Assembly: GCF_021533835.1 (NCBI RefSeq)
Contig: NZ_JAKFYQ010000002.1
Span: forward strand, 310,001 to 374,000
Direction of reading: 5' to 3'
Source: Synechococcus sp. Nb3U1
GTDB taxonomy: Bacteria > Cyanobacteriota > Cyanobacteriia > Thermostichales > Thermostichaceae
Length of the DNA: 64,000 bases
Position numbers and translations under genes: made by a program. The notes beneath the pieces are model-generated. The model did no database searches, was not told the origin of the DNA, and was given only the letters and a program-made list of their open reading frames with translations. Numbering within the stretch: the stretch's first letter is position 1; each line of letters begins with the position of its first letter. Positions 9,097 to 18,381 of this stretch are shown here, piece by piece.

Positions 9097-9939
9097 ATGC
9101 CTCAGTCCAAACCCGAAGAATCACCGATCCGCAAAATATTTAAAACCCTGGTGTTGGTGATTGGCCCGCTGATCTTGCTCAGTTTCTCCTTTGGCCCGCT
9201 GTTGCAGGCCTTTGGGCCCTCCAGTTCGGCAGATACCAGCTTGATCACCGAGCAACTGCAAACGGAGGCCGATGGCTATCGAGCCGTGCTGGAACGGGAG
9301 CCGGATAACCGTATTGCCTTGGAGGGCTTGATCAACACCCAACTGCAACTGAACGAGCCACAGGGGGCGATCGAGCCGCTGCTTAAGTTGGTGGAGCTAG
9401 AGCCTGAAGATCGAGGCCTGCGGGGCTTTTTGGCGCAAATCCAGCAGGAAACCGGCGACTTTGAAGGGGCGCTAGAGCAGCTTCAGATCCTCTACGAAGA
9501 GGATCCCCGCAACAGCCAGGTTCTGGAGGAGCTCGCCAATACTCAGATGATTTTGGGCCGCAACTCAGAGGCTATCGCCCTGTTGGAAAATCACCTCAAG
9601 GAGGTGCCGGAAGACAATGATGCCCGTCTACGATTGGCCTTTGTCTATGCCCGTGACAACCAGACTGACCAGGCGATCGCCCTTTATGACGAGATGATCG
9701 CGGTGGATCCCAGCGATTTTACGCCTGTGTTAGGCAAAGCCATGGCCCTCAGTTCTGCGGCAGATGAAGACCTACGGGCACAAGCGCCAGAGCTATTTGA
9801 TCAGGCCGCCCGCTTGGCCCCACCCCAAATTCGGGAGCAGATCGAGCAGCAGGCCGCGCTCTATGCCCAGTCGAACCAACCTCAACCTGTCGAGAGTTCT
9901 GTGGATAGTGAAGACCCTGAGCTTACTCCCGCCCCATGA
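9097..9939 (+). CDS. membrane-anchored tetratricopeptide-repeat protein
   Basis: The ATG at 9097 gives 280 residues. A single membrane helix near residues 15-40 (FKTLVLVIGPLILLSFSFGPLL) is followed by about five TPR-like units between residues 60 and 245, with recurring patterns such as GAIEPLLKLVELEPED, GALEQLQILYEEDPRN and QAIALYDEMIAVDPSD. The tail is acidic and Pro-rich. TPR proteins scaffold complexes, and this one probably faces the cytosol or thylakoid/periplasmic lumen from one anchor. The next gene overlaps the stop by four bases (ATGA), so the two are cotranscribed and translationally coupled. An in-frame ATG at 9061 would add 12 residues. Confidence 0.8.
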   Translation: MPQSKPEESPIRKIFKTLVLVIGPLILLSFSFGPLLQAFGPSSSADTSLITEQLQTEADGYRAVLEREPDNRIALEGLINTQLQLNEPQGAIEPLLKLVELEPEDRGLRGFLAQIQQETGDFEGALEQLQILYEEDPRNSQVLEELANTQMILGRNSEAIALLENHLKEVPEDNDARLRLAFVYARDNQTDQAIALYDEMIAVDPSDFTPVLGKAMALSSAADEDLRAQAPELFDQAARLAPPQIREQIEQQAALYAQSNQPQPVESSVDSEDPELTPAP

Positions 9940-10379
9940 ATGACCTTTCCAGACCTTCCTGCTTAGGGATAGGGATCCCGCAACAGCTCTACCTATCGCT
10001 GGGTTTGTTGATGCTCCTGTTGCCCGGTTGTCGAGACTCGGCAGAATACACGCCGATTGACCCGCAAGTCTTTCAGGAGCAGTACGACCTCTCTGACGCA
10101 TCCGAACCGGCCCAGATAGGGATCCAGTTGTTGCAGCGCTACCGACAAGAACCCGAAGGTCGCCAAGGGGAGTCTCTGCACATTCGCTATTTACCTGACC
10201 AGAATGCTGAGATGCTGATAACCCTTGAGGGTTTGGCTGATGACTCGGTGCAGGGGAAGCGCTATCGCCTAGAAATGGCCTGGACGGAAGCAGGTTGGCA
10301 GGTGGAAACCGTGGGATCCCAGCAGCGCTGTTGGCCGGGTCGGGGGCAACAAAACTGGTCGCCTCAACCCTGTGTTTGA
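9936..10379 (+). CDS. putative small lipoprotein, coupled to TPR gene
   Basis: A 147-residue protein whose hydrophobic segment (about 17-30) ends in LLLPGC with Cys32, an acceptable though not ideal lipobox, so it is probably a lipoprotein. The mature part is polar and mixed alpha/beta, with two further cysteines near the C terminus (RCW and PCV) that could form a disulfide. I recognise no family. The ATGA overlap with the TPR gene suggests the two act together, perhaps in an envelope complex; that is inference. Confidence 0.7.
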   Translation: MNDLSRPSCLGIGIPQQLYLSLGLLMLLLPGCRDSAEYTPIDPQVFQEQYDLSDASEPAQIGIQLLQRYRQEPEGRQGESLHIRYLPDQNAEMLITLEGLADDSVQGKRYRLEMAWTEAGWQVETVGSQQRCWPGRGQQNWSPQPCV

Positions 10380-10397
10380 GGGGGTGCAAAGCCCCCT
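10379..10397 (+). terminator. stem-loop at end of TPR/lipoprotein operon
   Basis: AGGGGG pairs with CCCCCT across a 7-base loop, beginning at the last base of the stop codon. No T-tract follows, so it may be a weak terminator or an mRNA 3'-end structure. Confidence 0.4.
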
Positions 10398-10486
10398 GTT
10401 GGGGATGTATTCGTTACAGAGACTGCAAAAATAGGGATCCTCTCTGCCTTAGAATCCACGAGCACTCACGTTAATGTTGCAAAGCA

Positions 10487-11191
10487 ATGGCATCCATGAA
10501 AACAGTACTGGTCACTGGGGCAAGCCGCGGGCTGGGGTTGGAATACGTCAAGCAACTGCTGGCCAAGAGCTATCGGGTTTTTGCGGCTTCCCGCCAGGCG
10601 GTGGAGGCTCTGAGCAAGCTGGCCTTTGACTTCCCTGACCAAGTGGAGTGGGTGCCGTTGGATGTCACGGATGAAGCTTCCATTCAAGCTGCTGTGGCGG
10701 TCGTAGGAGCCAAAACCCCCCAGTTGGATATCTTGATCAACTGTGCCGGGCTAGGGGAATGGCTCACCTTCGGCCAAACCCAGAAAGAGTCTTTCATGAG
10801 CATCCTGGAAACCAATACCGTTGCGCCGGTTATGGTCACCCAGGCGTTTTACCCCTTGCTCAAGGCAGCAGGCACCAGTATTGTCGCCAACATGAGTTCC
10901 TTACTCGGCTCAATTGCCCACAAGCCCATTTTGGTCAAGGGAGGCTACGCCTATTCCGCCAGCAAAGCCGCGCTGAACATGCTCACCAAGTACATGTCGA
11001 TTGAGCTGGCCCCGGATGGGATCATTTTGGCCGCCCTCAGCCCCGGCTGGGTGAAAACGGATATGGGTGGGCCGGATGCCCCGCTCACTGCGTCAGAATC
11101 GATCTCGGGGTTGATTCAGGTGATTGAAAAACTCACCCCCGAGTTGACGGGGCGCTATTGGCACTACGATGGCTCCGAATTGCCTTGGTAG
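10487..11191 (+). CDS. short-chain dehydrogenase/reductase (C-factor/sniffer-like)
   Basis: A 234-residue classical SDR. The cofactor motif TGASRGLG is at residues 10-17, NCAG at 85-88, and the catalytic set includes Ser138, Tyr156 and Lys160 (YSASK). Arg14 after the Gly-rich motif and Ser/Arg at 35-36 favour NADP(H). The length and the ending with SPGWVKTDMGG match the C-factor/sniffer group of carbonyl reductases. It oxidises or reduces a small alcohol or ketone in the cytosol; the substrate is unknown. It is monocistronic. The ATG at 10487 is followed by another three codons later. Confidence 0.9.
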   Translation: MASMKTVLVTGASRGLGLEYVKQLLAKSYRVFAASRQAVEALSKLAFDFPDQVEWVPLDVTDEASIQAAVAVVGAKTPQLDILINCAGLGEWLTFGQTQKESFMSILETNTVAPVMVTQAFYPLLKAAGTSIVANMSSLLGSIAHKPILVKGGYAYSASKAALNMLTKYMSIELAPDGIILAALSPGWVKTDMGGPDAPLTASESISGLIQVIEKLTPELTGRYWHYDGSELPW

Positions 11192-11271
11192 GGATCCCTG
11201 CCTGAAGAGGTGATCAGGAGCCTGAACGACAGTACGCCTCATCCAGTCGTTTCTACACTTTTTATATCCGC

Positions 11272-12183
11272 TTATAGGGGAAAAGATGGATCAACCAGTT
11301 GTTCAAAGGCCTGGGCGGCACGTGAGAGGTAGCGCTGTCGATGTTTGAGCAGCAAAAAGGGACGTTGCAAAGCATCAGATCCAGTGGCTAGGGACACCTC
11401 CTGCAAATCTCCCAGGCGGGCTTCATTGCGGATCATCATTTCCGAGATCGCGCCAGCAGCGGATCCCTGGCTCACCAGAGCTTTCACCATTTCCCCACTT
11501 TGCAGTCGCAAGATTACCGATAGAGACTCCGGTGGGATCCCCCATTGCGTTAGAGCGGCTTCAAAGTGCTGTTGAGTGCCGGATCCCGGTTCCCGTATGA
11601 TCCAGTCGGTTGTCGTCAGCTGGGCAATCGAAACCTCCCGCCGATGGAACCAAGGATGTCCTGGCCCGACGATGATGCAAAGGCGATCCCACCCAATGAT
11701 TCGCTGCTCCAGTTGGGTTTGATCTTCTGATCGCACCACCCCTTCCACCAAACCCAAATCAAAATCTCCCCGTAGAACTCCTTCGCAAATGGCTTCGGTA
11801 TTGGCCAGGGTGCAATGAACTCGAATGCCCGGATAGCGCTGCTTGTAGGTACTAATGCGGTAGGGCAGCCAGTAGTTGCCAATGGTGAGGCTAGACCCCA
11901 GGTGCAGATCTCCCACTTGTAAATGATTGAGCTCCCGCAACCCCTGTTCAAGTTGTTGTACTTGGTCAAGGATTTGTTGGGCGTGGTTCTGGAGCCAACG
12001 TCCTGCTTCAGTTAATTCCACCCGACGACCCAGGCGGTGAAACAACGGGATCCCGTGGCTGCGTTCCAGGGCTTGGATGGCGGCACTGACGGCAGGCTGC
12101 GTGATGTAGAGAGCAGCGGCGGCCCGGGTGAAATGCAGATGTTCGGCTACGGCCAAAAAGATACGTAATTGTTCCAAAGTCAT
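11272..12183 (-). CDS. LysR-family transcriptional regulator
   Basis: A 303-residue regulator of normal LysR length. The N-terminal HTH spans about residues 1-60 (FTRAAAALYITQPAVSAAIQALE), followed by a linker helix and a periplasmic-binding-like effector domain with GSSLTIGNYWLP and the DLGLVEG segment. It is transcribed away from a TauE/SafE-family permease gene with 111 bp between the start codons, the usual layout for a LysR regulator and its target. Related regulators (CysL/CbbR-like) respond to sulfur or carbon metabolites. Here the neighbour suggests a sulfonate/sulfite-type or other organic-anion signal, by inference. Confidence 0.9.
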   Translation of the reverse strand: MTLEQLRIFLAVAEHLHFTRAAAALYITQPAVSAAIQALERSHGIPLFHRLGRRVELTEAGRWLQNHAQQILDQVQQLEQGLRELNHLQVGDLHLGSSLTIGNYWLPYRISTYKQRYPGIRVHCTLANTEAICEGVLRGDFDLGLVEGVVRSEDQTQLEQRIIGWDRLCIIVGPGHPWFHRREVSIAQLTTTDWIIREPGSGTQQHFEAALTQWGIPPESLSVILRLQSGEMVKALVSQGSAAGAISEMMIRNEARLGDLQEVSLATGSDALQRPFLLLKHRQRYLSRAAQAFEQLVDPSFPL

Positions 12184-12294
12184 CGGTGTCGCCCAGCTTC
12201 ATCACCTCAATTTATCGTTTTTAGAAAAAAAACTATTTGCTCTTATGAATTAACCCCTTTACCGTCAAAGCAGAGCTGTGCGATTGGTGGCGTT

Positions 12295-13047
12295 GTGACC
12301 TGGTGGTTAACCTTTTTAGTGGGCTGTGGGATCGGCTTCTGCGCCGGCTTGTTTGGGTTGGGGGGTAGCTCTTTAGGCACACCCCTGTTGCGTCTGCTGG
12401 GAATGCCTGCCCTTTTGGCCTTGGCGAGTCCTTTGCCTCTAACGCTGCCTAGCGCGTTGGGAGGGGTGGTCACGTTTCAAAAGCAAGGCTTGATCCACTG
12501 GCAGGTAGTGGGTCGGACAGTGGCTTGGGGGATCCCGGCGGTGGCCTTGGGAGCCTGGACGACGAAGTTCGTGCCGGGGGTGGTGCTGATGCTGCTGACG
12601 GCAGTATTTATCTTGGGGATTGGGGTGTATGGCTTAAGCGGTTTACGGGGTTTGCTACCCACCGCAGGAGAGAAGCAGCTGCACCTAGAGCGGATCCCGG
12701 TGGGTTCCCTGTTGTTGAATTTTTTGAATGGTGTGCTCGCCAATGGCGGCGGCCTGGTGTTGGTGCCCTTTTACCAGCTAGCCGTAGGGCTGGATTTGCG
12801 CGGCGCTTTGGCCAGTTCTTTGGCTTCGGTGGCGATGTTGGCCATTCCAGAAATTGGGGTGCATAGCAGCCTTGGGCATATCGATTGGGGCACCACCTTC
12901 TGGCTGGGGCTGGGGGTGTTCCCCTTCACAGTGTTAGGGGGCAAATTGGCGCTGCGCCTGTCTACACCCCTGTTGACACGCCTGTACGGCGGGTTTTTGG
13001 TGCTGCTGGCCCTCTACTTCGGCATCCGGGAGATCTTGAGACTTTAA
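12295..13047 (+). CDS. TauE/SafE-family anion permease
   Basis: Starting from the GTG at 12295 the product has 250 residues, the normal size for this family; the frame is open further upstream, but that would overlap the lysR start. Seven to eight membrane helices are visible. The two inverted repeats carry the hallmarks GCGIGFCAGLFGLGGSSLGTP near the N terminus and GVLANGGGLVLVP in the second half. Family members export sulfite, sulfoacetate or similar anions across the cytoplasmic membrane. Control by the divergent LysR protein is likely. Confidence 0.88.
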   Translation: MTWWLTFLVGCGIGFCAGLFGLGGSSLGTPLLRLLGMPALLALASPLPLTLPSALGGVVTFQKQGLIHWQVVGRTVAWGIPAVALGAWTTKFVPGVVLMLLTAVFILGIGVYGLSGLRGLLPTAGEKQLHLERIPVGSLLLNFLNGVLANGGGLVLVPFYQLAVGLDLRGALASSLASVAMLAIPEIGVHSSLGHIDWGTTFWLGLGVFPFTVLGGKLALRLSTPLLTRLYGGFLVLLALYFGIREILRL

Positions 13048-13177
13048 GGTTCGGCAGACCCCTTGACCCGCAGGCTTTCCAAGAAGCACAGCATTTCTCC
13101 TGATCGATTGGATCCCATCCCGTGGTATGACTGTAAAGCTTCTTTAAGTTCCGTTCTGGATACACGGATCCGAATTC

Positions 13178-14221
13178 ATGACCTTATCTTTGCCCCCGCT
13201 TTTTCTGGCGCAGCACGATACTCAACCCCCCCCGGACAACCTCAGCACCATTCTCAAGACATTACCCCGCCAGTGCTTTGAAAAAAATCGTCGTCAAGCC
13301 TGGATCTCAGTCCTAGTCAGTGTGTTCTCAGTGGCTTTGGGCTATGCTGCCATCACCTTTTTGCCCAGCTTCCTACTGCCCTTCTCGTGGATCTGGACGG
13401 GTACGGCGTTAACCGGGCTGTTTGTGCTGGCCCACGACTGCGGACATCGCTCTTTTGCCAAACGCCGCTGGGTCAATGATTGGGTGGGGCATCTGCTTAT
13501 GTTGCCCCTGATTTATCCCTTTCATCCCTGGCGCATTTTGCACAACCGCCATCATCGCTTTACCAATCAATTAAAGCAAGACAATGCCTGGGAACCCTGG
13601 ACGGAGGATGCTTTCTTGGCCAGTGTGCCGGCGATACGGGCGCTGTATCGGGGATTGCGAGGCTACTTCTGGTGGACGGGATCCATCATTCATTGGCTAA
13701 CCCTGCACTTTGACTTACGCCAGTTTTCCCAGCCAGAACGCCCCAAGGCCCGATTGTCCATCGTTGTGTGTTTGGGGTTTGCCTTGGTCTTTTTCCCGCT
13801 GCTCTTCTATTGGACAGGATGGTGGGGTGTGATCAAGTTTTGGTTGCTGCCCTGGCTGGTTTATCACTTTTGGATGAGCACTTTCACCCTGGTTCACCAC
13901 ACCGATGCCGGGATCCCGTTCCAACCCGCCGAGCGCTGGAATGCCGCTACAGCACAACTGACGGGCACCGTTCATTGTGATTATCCCGGCTGGGTGGAGT
14001 TTCTCTGCCACGACATCAATGTACACATTCCCCACCATATTTCAGTGGCTATTCCCTCCTACCATTTGCGATTGGCACAACAGAGTCTGGAAGAAAATTG
14101 GGGATCCCATCTGCAAAAACGGCGCTTTTCCTGGGCTTTGATGCGAGATATCGTGCAACAGTGTCACCTCTACCATCCCCAAAAGGCTTATCAGTCTTTT
14201 ACGGATTTAGAACCGTTGTGA
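13178..14221 (+). CDS. desA: acyl-lipid fatty acid desaturase, DesA (delta-12) type
   Basis: A 347-residue membrane di-iron enzyme. The three histidine boxes are HDCGH at 86-90, HNRHH at 122-126 and HIPHH at 283-287, separated by the expected hydrophobic pairs (about 42-84 and 190-235). The first box context [17 protein letters not shown] and the following [10 protein letters not shown] resemble cyanobacterial DesA, which introduces a delta-12 double bond in membrane glycerolipids using reduced ferredoxin. DesB-type omega-3 enzymes usually have Gly after the first box, so DesA is favoured. It has its own promoter region and no partner genes nearby. Confidence 0.82.
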   Translation: MTLSLPPLFLAQHDTQPPPDNLSTILKTLPRQCFEKNRRQAWISVLVSVFSVALGYAAITFLPSFLLPFSWIWTGTALTGLFVLAHDCGHRSFAKRRWVNDWVGHLLMLPLIYPFHPWRILHNRHHRFTNQLKQDNAWEPWTEDAFLASVPAIRALYRGLRGYFWWTGSIIHWLTLHFDLRQFSQPERPKARLSIVVCLGFALVFFPLLFYWTGWWGVIKFWLLPWLVYHFWMSTFTLVHHTDAGIPFQPAERWNAATAQLTGTVHCDYPGWVEFLCHDINVHIPHHISVAIPSYHLRLAQQSLEENWGSHLQKRRFSWALMRDIVQQCHLYHPQKAYQSFTDLEPL

Positions 14222-14228
14222 GCTCCTG

Positions 14229-15422
14229 CTAGTCCCGACATAGGGATCCGATGCGCCCCTGACAGGTGGCGATTTCCTCGGGGCTAAGGGCATCCCAATT
14301 CACATCTCGACGCAGCACCAAGCCGTTATGTCCGGTGATGAAACGGGGCAGTTCCGCCTGCTGGATCACGCTTAGATCCCGCATGTGATAGGTGGTGTAG
14401 TAGGTGATGTCCGGGGTGGCAAAATCCACATCTACTAGGGTGATGGTCTTGCGGGGGGGTAGGGGGCTATCCAGGAGGGGGCGGGGGCCAGAGCCAAGAA
14501 TGCCGCAATGGAGCAGTTGCAGTTGCCCCTTGTGGCCGGGGTAGTAGCCGTGGTGGTGGCCGCTGATGTAGGTGTGAACGCGATACTTCTCCAGCAGGGC
14601 TCGCTTGGCATCGGCCTCAAGCAGCACTTCTCCGGGATCGTTGCGTCCGACGGTGATGGCGTAGAGGGGCAGGTGCCCAATGACGATGCGCAGTTTGGCC
14701 GCTTGAGCCCGTTCGCTGGCCAATGCCGCCTCAGCCCATTCCATCTGTTCGGGAGGGATGAAGTTACAAGTGGCATCCCACGTTAGGTAAAACACATCCT
14801 CTTTTTCAAAGGTGTAGTAGAAGGGAAAATCGCCGCGATCCACAAAGGTTAGGCCCGGATCATGGGCCGGGTCGTTCCAAAATTCGCGGGCTAGATCCCG
14901 TTCTTGCTGAAAGAGAAACCCTCCCCGTGTGGAACGGGCACAAGAGGCATCGTGATTGCCCAGGGTAAAGCCATAGGGAAGTTTTGCCTCTCGAATTGGG
15001 CCTGCCACATGTCGGTCAAAGGCCGCCCACATGGCCCGGATGCGCTCTTCCGAAAGGCGGGGATCCTGTCCCGCCACCATATCCCCTCCCCCCAAGACAA
15101 TATCCGGCTGAAAATGGGGGATGAGGCCAATGCCTCGCTCCACTTCTGGGTCATATTCCACCGAGCCGTAGGCTGCATTCATATCGCTGATCACCAACAG
15201 GCGCAGATCCCGTCGGGGAGGAATAAACAGACCATTGGGGGCAGCAGGGTGGGCAACTACGATGGCGGTGGGGACGGGGGTGGGTGGGGGCGGAGCCGGG
15301 GATCCCGTCACTTGGGCCAACGGTACAGGCGAAGACTGCTGCCGACTGGCCAGATAGATCCCTGCCAATCCACTGCTGCTGGCTAACCCCAACATACCCA
15401 GCATCAATTTGCGCCGTTGCAT
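14229..15422 (-). CDS. exported calcineurin-like metallophosphoesterase
   Basis: 397 residues. The N terminus (MQRRKLMLGMLGLASSSGLAG) has a twin-arginine-like motif and a hydrophobic core, followed by a Pro-rich linker (about 40-52), so export by Tat or a membrane anchor is likely. The metal-binding motifs are in canonical order: SDMN (Asp80), GGGD (Asp114), GNHD (155-158), GHLP and GHHHG. The classical D-x-H of motif I reads D-M-N, one ligand unlike the consensus. It should hydrolyse a phosphoester outside the cytosol. It converges closely with desA, the stops lying 7 bases apart. Confidence 0.83.
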   Translation of the reverse strand: MQRRKLMLGMLGLASSSGLAGIYLASRQQSSPVPLAQVTGSPAPPPPTPVPTAIVVAHPAAPNGLFIPPRRDLRLLVISDMNAAYGSVEYDPEVERGIGLIPHFQPDIVLGGGDMVAGQDPRLSEERIRAMWAAFDRHVAGPIREAKLPYGFTLGNHDASCARSTRGGFLFQQERDLAREFWNDPAHDPGLTFVDRGDFPFYYTFEKEDVFYLTWDATCNFIPPEQMEWAEAALASERAQAAKLRIVIGHLPLYAITVGRNDPGEVLLEADAKRALLEKYRVHTYISGHHHGYYPGHKGQLQLLHCGILGSGPRPLLDSPLPPRKTITLVDVDFATPDITYYTTYHMRDLSVIQQAELPRFITGHNGLVLRRDVNWDALSPEEIATCQGRIGSLCRD

Positions 15423-15678
15423 TGGCCTGATTGCCCCAACTCTCCAGGGGTATTGTAGAAAATGAATCTCGACCTGGCGAATCGAACAGCGGTGGTAGGC
15501 AAGTTTGGACTGGGTAAAGAACTTCGTCCCGCCACAGGAGGTGCGGGAAAAAGCTGTGTTGATAGGTGTCAGAATCGTTTCTCTCTGAGAAACTCAACGC
15601 CTAAGAGAATCCGGAGCCAGCAGGTTTCGACATATTAAGGTATGTTTATCTCTGAGTTTCAATGCTAGCTTAGAACTA

Positions 15679-15694
15679 ATAGGTAATTTCCTAT
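15679..15694. promoter_or_regulatory. near-palindromic AT-rich site before fur-family gene (possible Fur/PerR box)
   Basis: ATAGGTAATTTCCTAT is an inverted repeat with one mismatched pair, ending 30 bases before the start of the Fur-family gene. Fur and PerR regulators commonly bind such AT-rich palindromes and repress themselves. It lies in an otherwise empty 302-base divergent gap (15423-15724) in which I see nothing else. Confidence 0.5.
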
Positions 15695-15724
15695 CTCAGA
15701 CTTAGTATGATTTGAGGTTAACCC

Positions 15725-16153
15725 ATGCCTCGCCCACTGGATTCTCTAGAAGCTGCTCTGGATCGTTGTCGCGAATGTAATTTGCGTCTGAGCCGACAGC
15801 GTCGGTACATTCTGGAGCTGTTGTGGCAATGTGGTGAGCACCTCTCTGCCCGTGAAATTTATGATCGCCTCAATCAGCAGGGCAAACCGATCGGCCACAC
15901 TTCTGTTTATCAAAACCTGGAAGCTCTGGCTAGCCATAACGTTGTCGAGTGTTTAGATCGAGCGGAAGGACGCCGCTACGGCAACCGTACCCATCCCCAC
16001 AGCCATGTCAATTGCCTAGATAGCGACCGCATTTTGGATGTGGATGTCCATTTGCCCCCCGAGTTATTGGCCCAGGTGGAGCAACAAACCGGCACCCAAA
16101 TCCAGAGCTACCGCATTGAGTTTTTCGGGGTAGAGGGATCCCTGAACACCTGA
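15725..16153 (+). CDS. Fur-family metalloregulator lacking the usual zinc CxxC pairs
   Basis: 142 residues with the Fur winged helix: LRLSRQRRYILELLW, SAREIYDRL and the recognition helix GHTSVYQNLEAL. The dimerisation domain begins with RRYGNRTHPHSHVNC. In typical Fur proteins a CxxC follows the HHH-type stretch; here only the first Cys remains (NCLDS), and there is no C-terminal CxxC. A CREC motif instead lies near residues 15-18. It is therefore probably a PerR- or FurC-like cyanobacterial paralogue rather than canonical Fur or Zur; which metal it senses is open. The stop is directly abutted by the convergent stop of the DUF255 gene. Confidence 0.85.
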   Translation: MPRPLDSLEAALDRCRECNLRLSRQRRYILELLWQCGEHLSAREIYDRLNQQGKPIGHTSVYQNLEALASHNVVECLDRAEGRRYGNRTHPHSHVNCLDSDRILDVDVHLPPELLAQVEQQTGTQIQSYRIEFFGVEGSLNT

Positions 16154-18268
16154 TCAAGCTCGGTTTTGGCCTTTGCTGAGCTGCGATTGTACCTGCTCCG
16201 GGGAATGGGCGGGAGCCAGGCACTTGGTGCCCCAACATACCAACCCCACAGCCCCATCGGGCAGAGGATCGGCTTCCGTGGGTAGAGTAAAGGCAGTAGT
16301 GGGCCAAGACTGCCGCTGAAACGTGGGAATATGCTCCGCTGCCAGAGTTACTTTGATCCAATTGACATACCAATCCAACCCCGTAAACAGGCTGGGACAA
16401 GAGCGGGGTTGGGTGCTCATCATGTGGCCAAAGGTTTTCAAGCTTGCTTCAGCGCGCTCCAGATAATCGGGATCCCCCGTCACAGCACTGAGGCGGGCCA
16501 GATTGGCGATGGCGATCCCATTGGCGGCAGGGGTAGCGTTGTCCTGAAATTCTTTTTCTCGCACCAAGAGTTCGGGGGCACTCTGGGGATCGCTGACAAA
16601 ATAGCCCCCCGCCACGGTATCCCACAGTTGGCTGTCCATTTCCCGTTGCAGATTGATGGCAGCTTCTAACCAGTACTCCGCAGAGGGATCCCCCACCAGC
16701 GGCAGGCAGGCTTGATGAAGATCCAGCAGCGCCTTGATCAGCAGCGCATAATCTTCCGACTTGGCCGGAACCTCGGCTGTGCCGTCGTAGTTCACCCGTA
16801 GCAGGGATCCCGTTTCCGGGTGCCGTTGCTGCTTGAGGATAAATTGAGCCGCTCGCAGTGCCAATTGCAAATACTCCTCCCGGCCAAACACCTGAGAGGC
16901 CCGTGCCAAGCCCGAAATCATCAGGCCATTCCAAGACACGATCATCTTCGTATCGGTCACTGGCGGGATCCGCCCCGGCCAGGGGTGTAGGCGAGCCGAT
17001 TGGGCATCCACAGCCGGCGGAAAAGGAGACCAGTGGCCCTCCTCTTGTGGGCCGTAACGAGCTTGAAACAGCCGGGTTCGCAAAGCCGTTTCCACCGCCT
17101 CCGGCAGTTCTCCTCCTTCCTTGCGCTGCAAAACGATATAGCCCGGTCGATCCCGGAAGTTCCCCCCTGGCGACAGATCAAAAGCCTGTTGCAGAGCCCG
17201 GAAGCCCTCATCCCCCAGCAGATCCTGCAACTCCTGCCACCGCCAAACGTAAAATTCCCCTTCTTCCGGCTCCTGATCTTCAGGTTTGACAAAGCTATCC
17301 GCATCCTGGGCGGCGTAGAAATAACCGGCGGGGGCTGTCATCTCCCGTGCCAACCAATCGATTGTCAGCTGCACCGCCCGTTGAATGGCCGCATCTTGGA
17401 TCCCTTGCGCCCACAAATCCGAGAGAAATTCCACGATCTGCCCATTGTCGTAGAGCATCTTTTCGAAGTGGGGCACAGTCCAGTTGGCATCGACAGTATA
17501 GCGGTGAAATCCACCTGCCACGTGATCAAAAATTCCTCCTAAGACCAGGGCCATCCCCCGTTCTCTGGTCCGCTCCAGAGCAGTTGTTGAACCCGGGATC
17601 CCCTCGGACGGATCAAATCGTGCCGAGCGCAACACCAGCTGAGCATAGGGCATCATCGGGAACTGTTGCACAGCCCCAGCATTCGACACCAAAGGCTGAA
17701 TTTTTTGGATCCCGGAGCGCAGCAAATCTGTAGGAACAGTCTCTTCAGGTACCAACTCGCTGATGGTGGTGAGAGCCGCCAAAATTTGGCCCTTCATGTC
17801 TTCAATCTTGTCTTTTTCCTGCCGGTAAAACTGCTGGATTCGTTGTAGCAAGGCCAGGAACCCCGGACGGCCAAAGCGCGGCTCCACCGGGAAATAGGTA
17901 CCTGCATAAAAGGGCACCAAGTCGGTTGGAGTGAGAAACACATTCAGGGGCCACCCCCCTTGCCCAGTCATCAATTGCAACGTTTGCATGTAGATGCTGT
18001 CGAGGTCAGGGCGTTCCTCCCGATCCACTTTGATGGGCAAAAAATGGGCATTCAAATAGGCGGCAATGTCGGGGTTGGAGAAAGCCTCCCCCTCCATGAC
18101 GGTGCACCAATGGCAACTGGAATACCCAATCGACAGAAAGATCGGCTTATCTTCAGCGCGAGCTGTTTCCAAAGCCTCCGGGATCCAAGGCCACCAATCC
18201 ACCGGGTTCTCGGCGTGCTTGCGCAAATAGAGGCTGGGGCTCGTGGCGAGGCGATTGGTCATAGACAT
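16154..18268 (-). CDS. thioredoxin-like DUF255 protein (YyaL/SSP411 family)
   Basis: 704 residues from the ATG at 18268; a TTG at 18286 would add six. The N-terminal 160 residues are a thioredoxin-like DUF255 domain with the redox pair CHWC at about 52-55 and the family marks NPVDWWPW and GGWPLNVFLTP. The remainder is an (alpha/alpha)6 barrel like glycosidases or epimerases, with HFEKMLYDN and NGLMISGLA. Orthologues occur from bacteria to humans (spermatogenesis-associated protein 20), but the biochemical role is not established. The gene is monocistronic. Its stop codon directly follows that of fur on the other strand, together reading TGATCA. Confidence 0.92.
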   Translation of the reverse strand: MSMTNRLATSPSLYLRKHAENPVDWWPWIPEALETARAEDKPIFLSIGYSSCHWCTVMEGEAFSNPDIAAYLNAHFLPIKVDREERPDLDSIYMQTLQLMTGQGGWPLNVFLTPTDLVPFYAGTYFPVEPRFGRPGFLALLQRIQQFYRQEKDKIEDMKGQILAALTTISELVPEETVPTDLLRSGIQKIQPLVSNAGAVQQFPMMPYAQLVLRSARFDPSEGIPGSTTALERTRERGMALVLGGIFDHVAGGFHRYTVDANWTVPHFEKMLYDNGQIVEFLSDLWAQGIQDAAIQRAVQLTIDWLAREMTAPAGYFYAAQDADSFVKPEDQEPEEGEFYVWRWQELQDLLGDEGFRALQQAFDLSPGGNFRDRPGYIVLQRKEGGELPEAVETALRTRLFQARYGPQEEGHWSPFPPAVDAQSARLHPWPGRIPPVTDTKMIVSWNGLMISGLARASQVFGREEYLQLALRAAQFILKQQRHPETGSLLRVNYDGTAEVPAKSEDYALLIKALLDLHQACLPLVGDPSAEYWLEAAINLQREMDSQLWDTVAGGYFVSDPQSAPELLVREKEFQDNATPAANGIAIANLARLSAVTGDPDYLERAEASLKTFGHMMSTQPRSCPSLFTGLDWYVNWIKVTLAAEHIPTFQRQSWPTTAFTLPTEADPLPDGAVGLVCWGTKCLAPAHSPEQVQSQLSKGQNRA

Positions 18269-18381
18269 ACCGATCCTTGCTTTCAAGCTAGCGCGTCCTC
18301 CGCTTGAGGCCGAACCAACTGTTGTTCAAGATACACTTTTTGCCGTCAACCCATGTTCTAGCCCGCAGAGATCCCTGGGGT

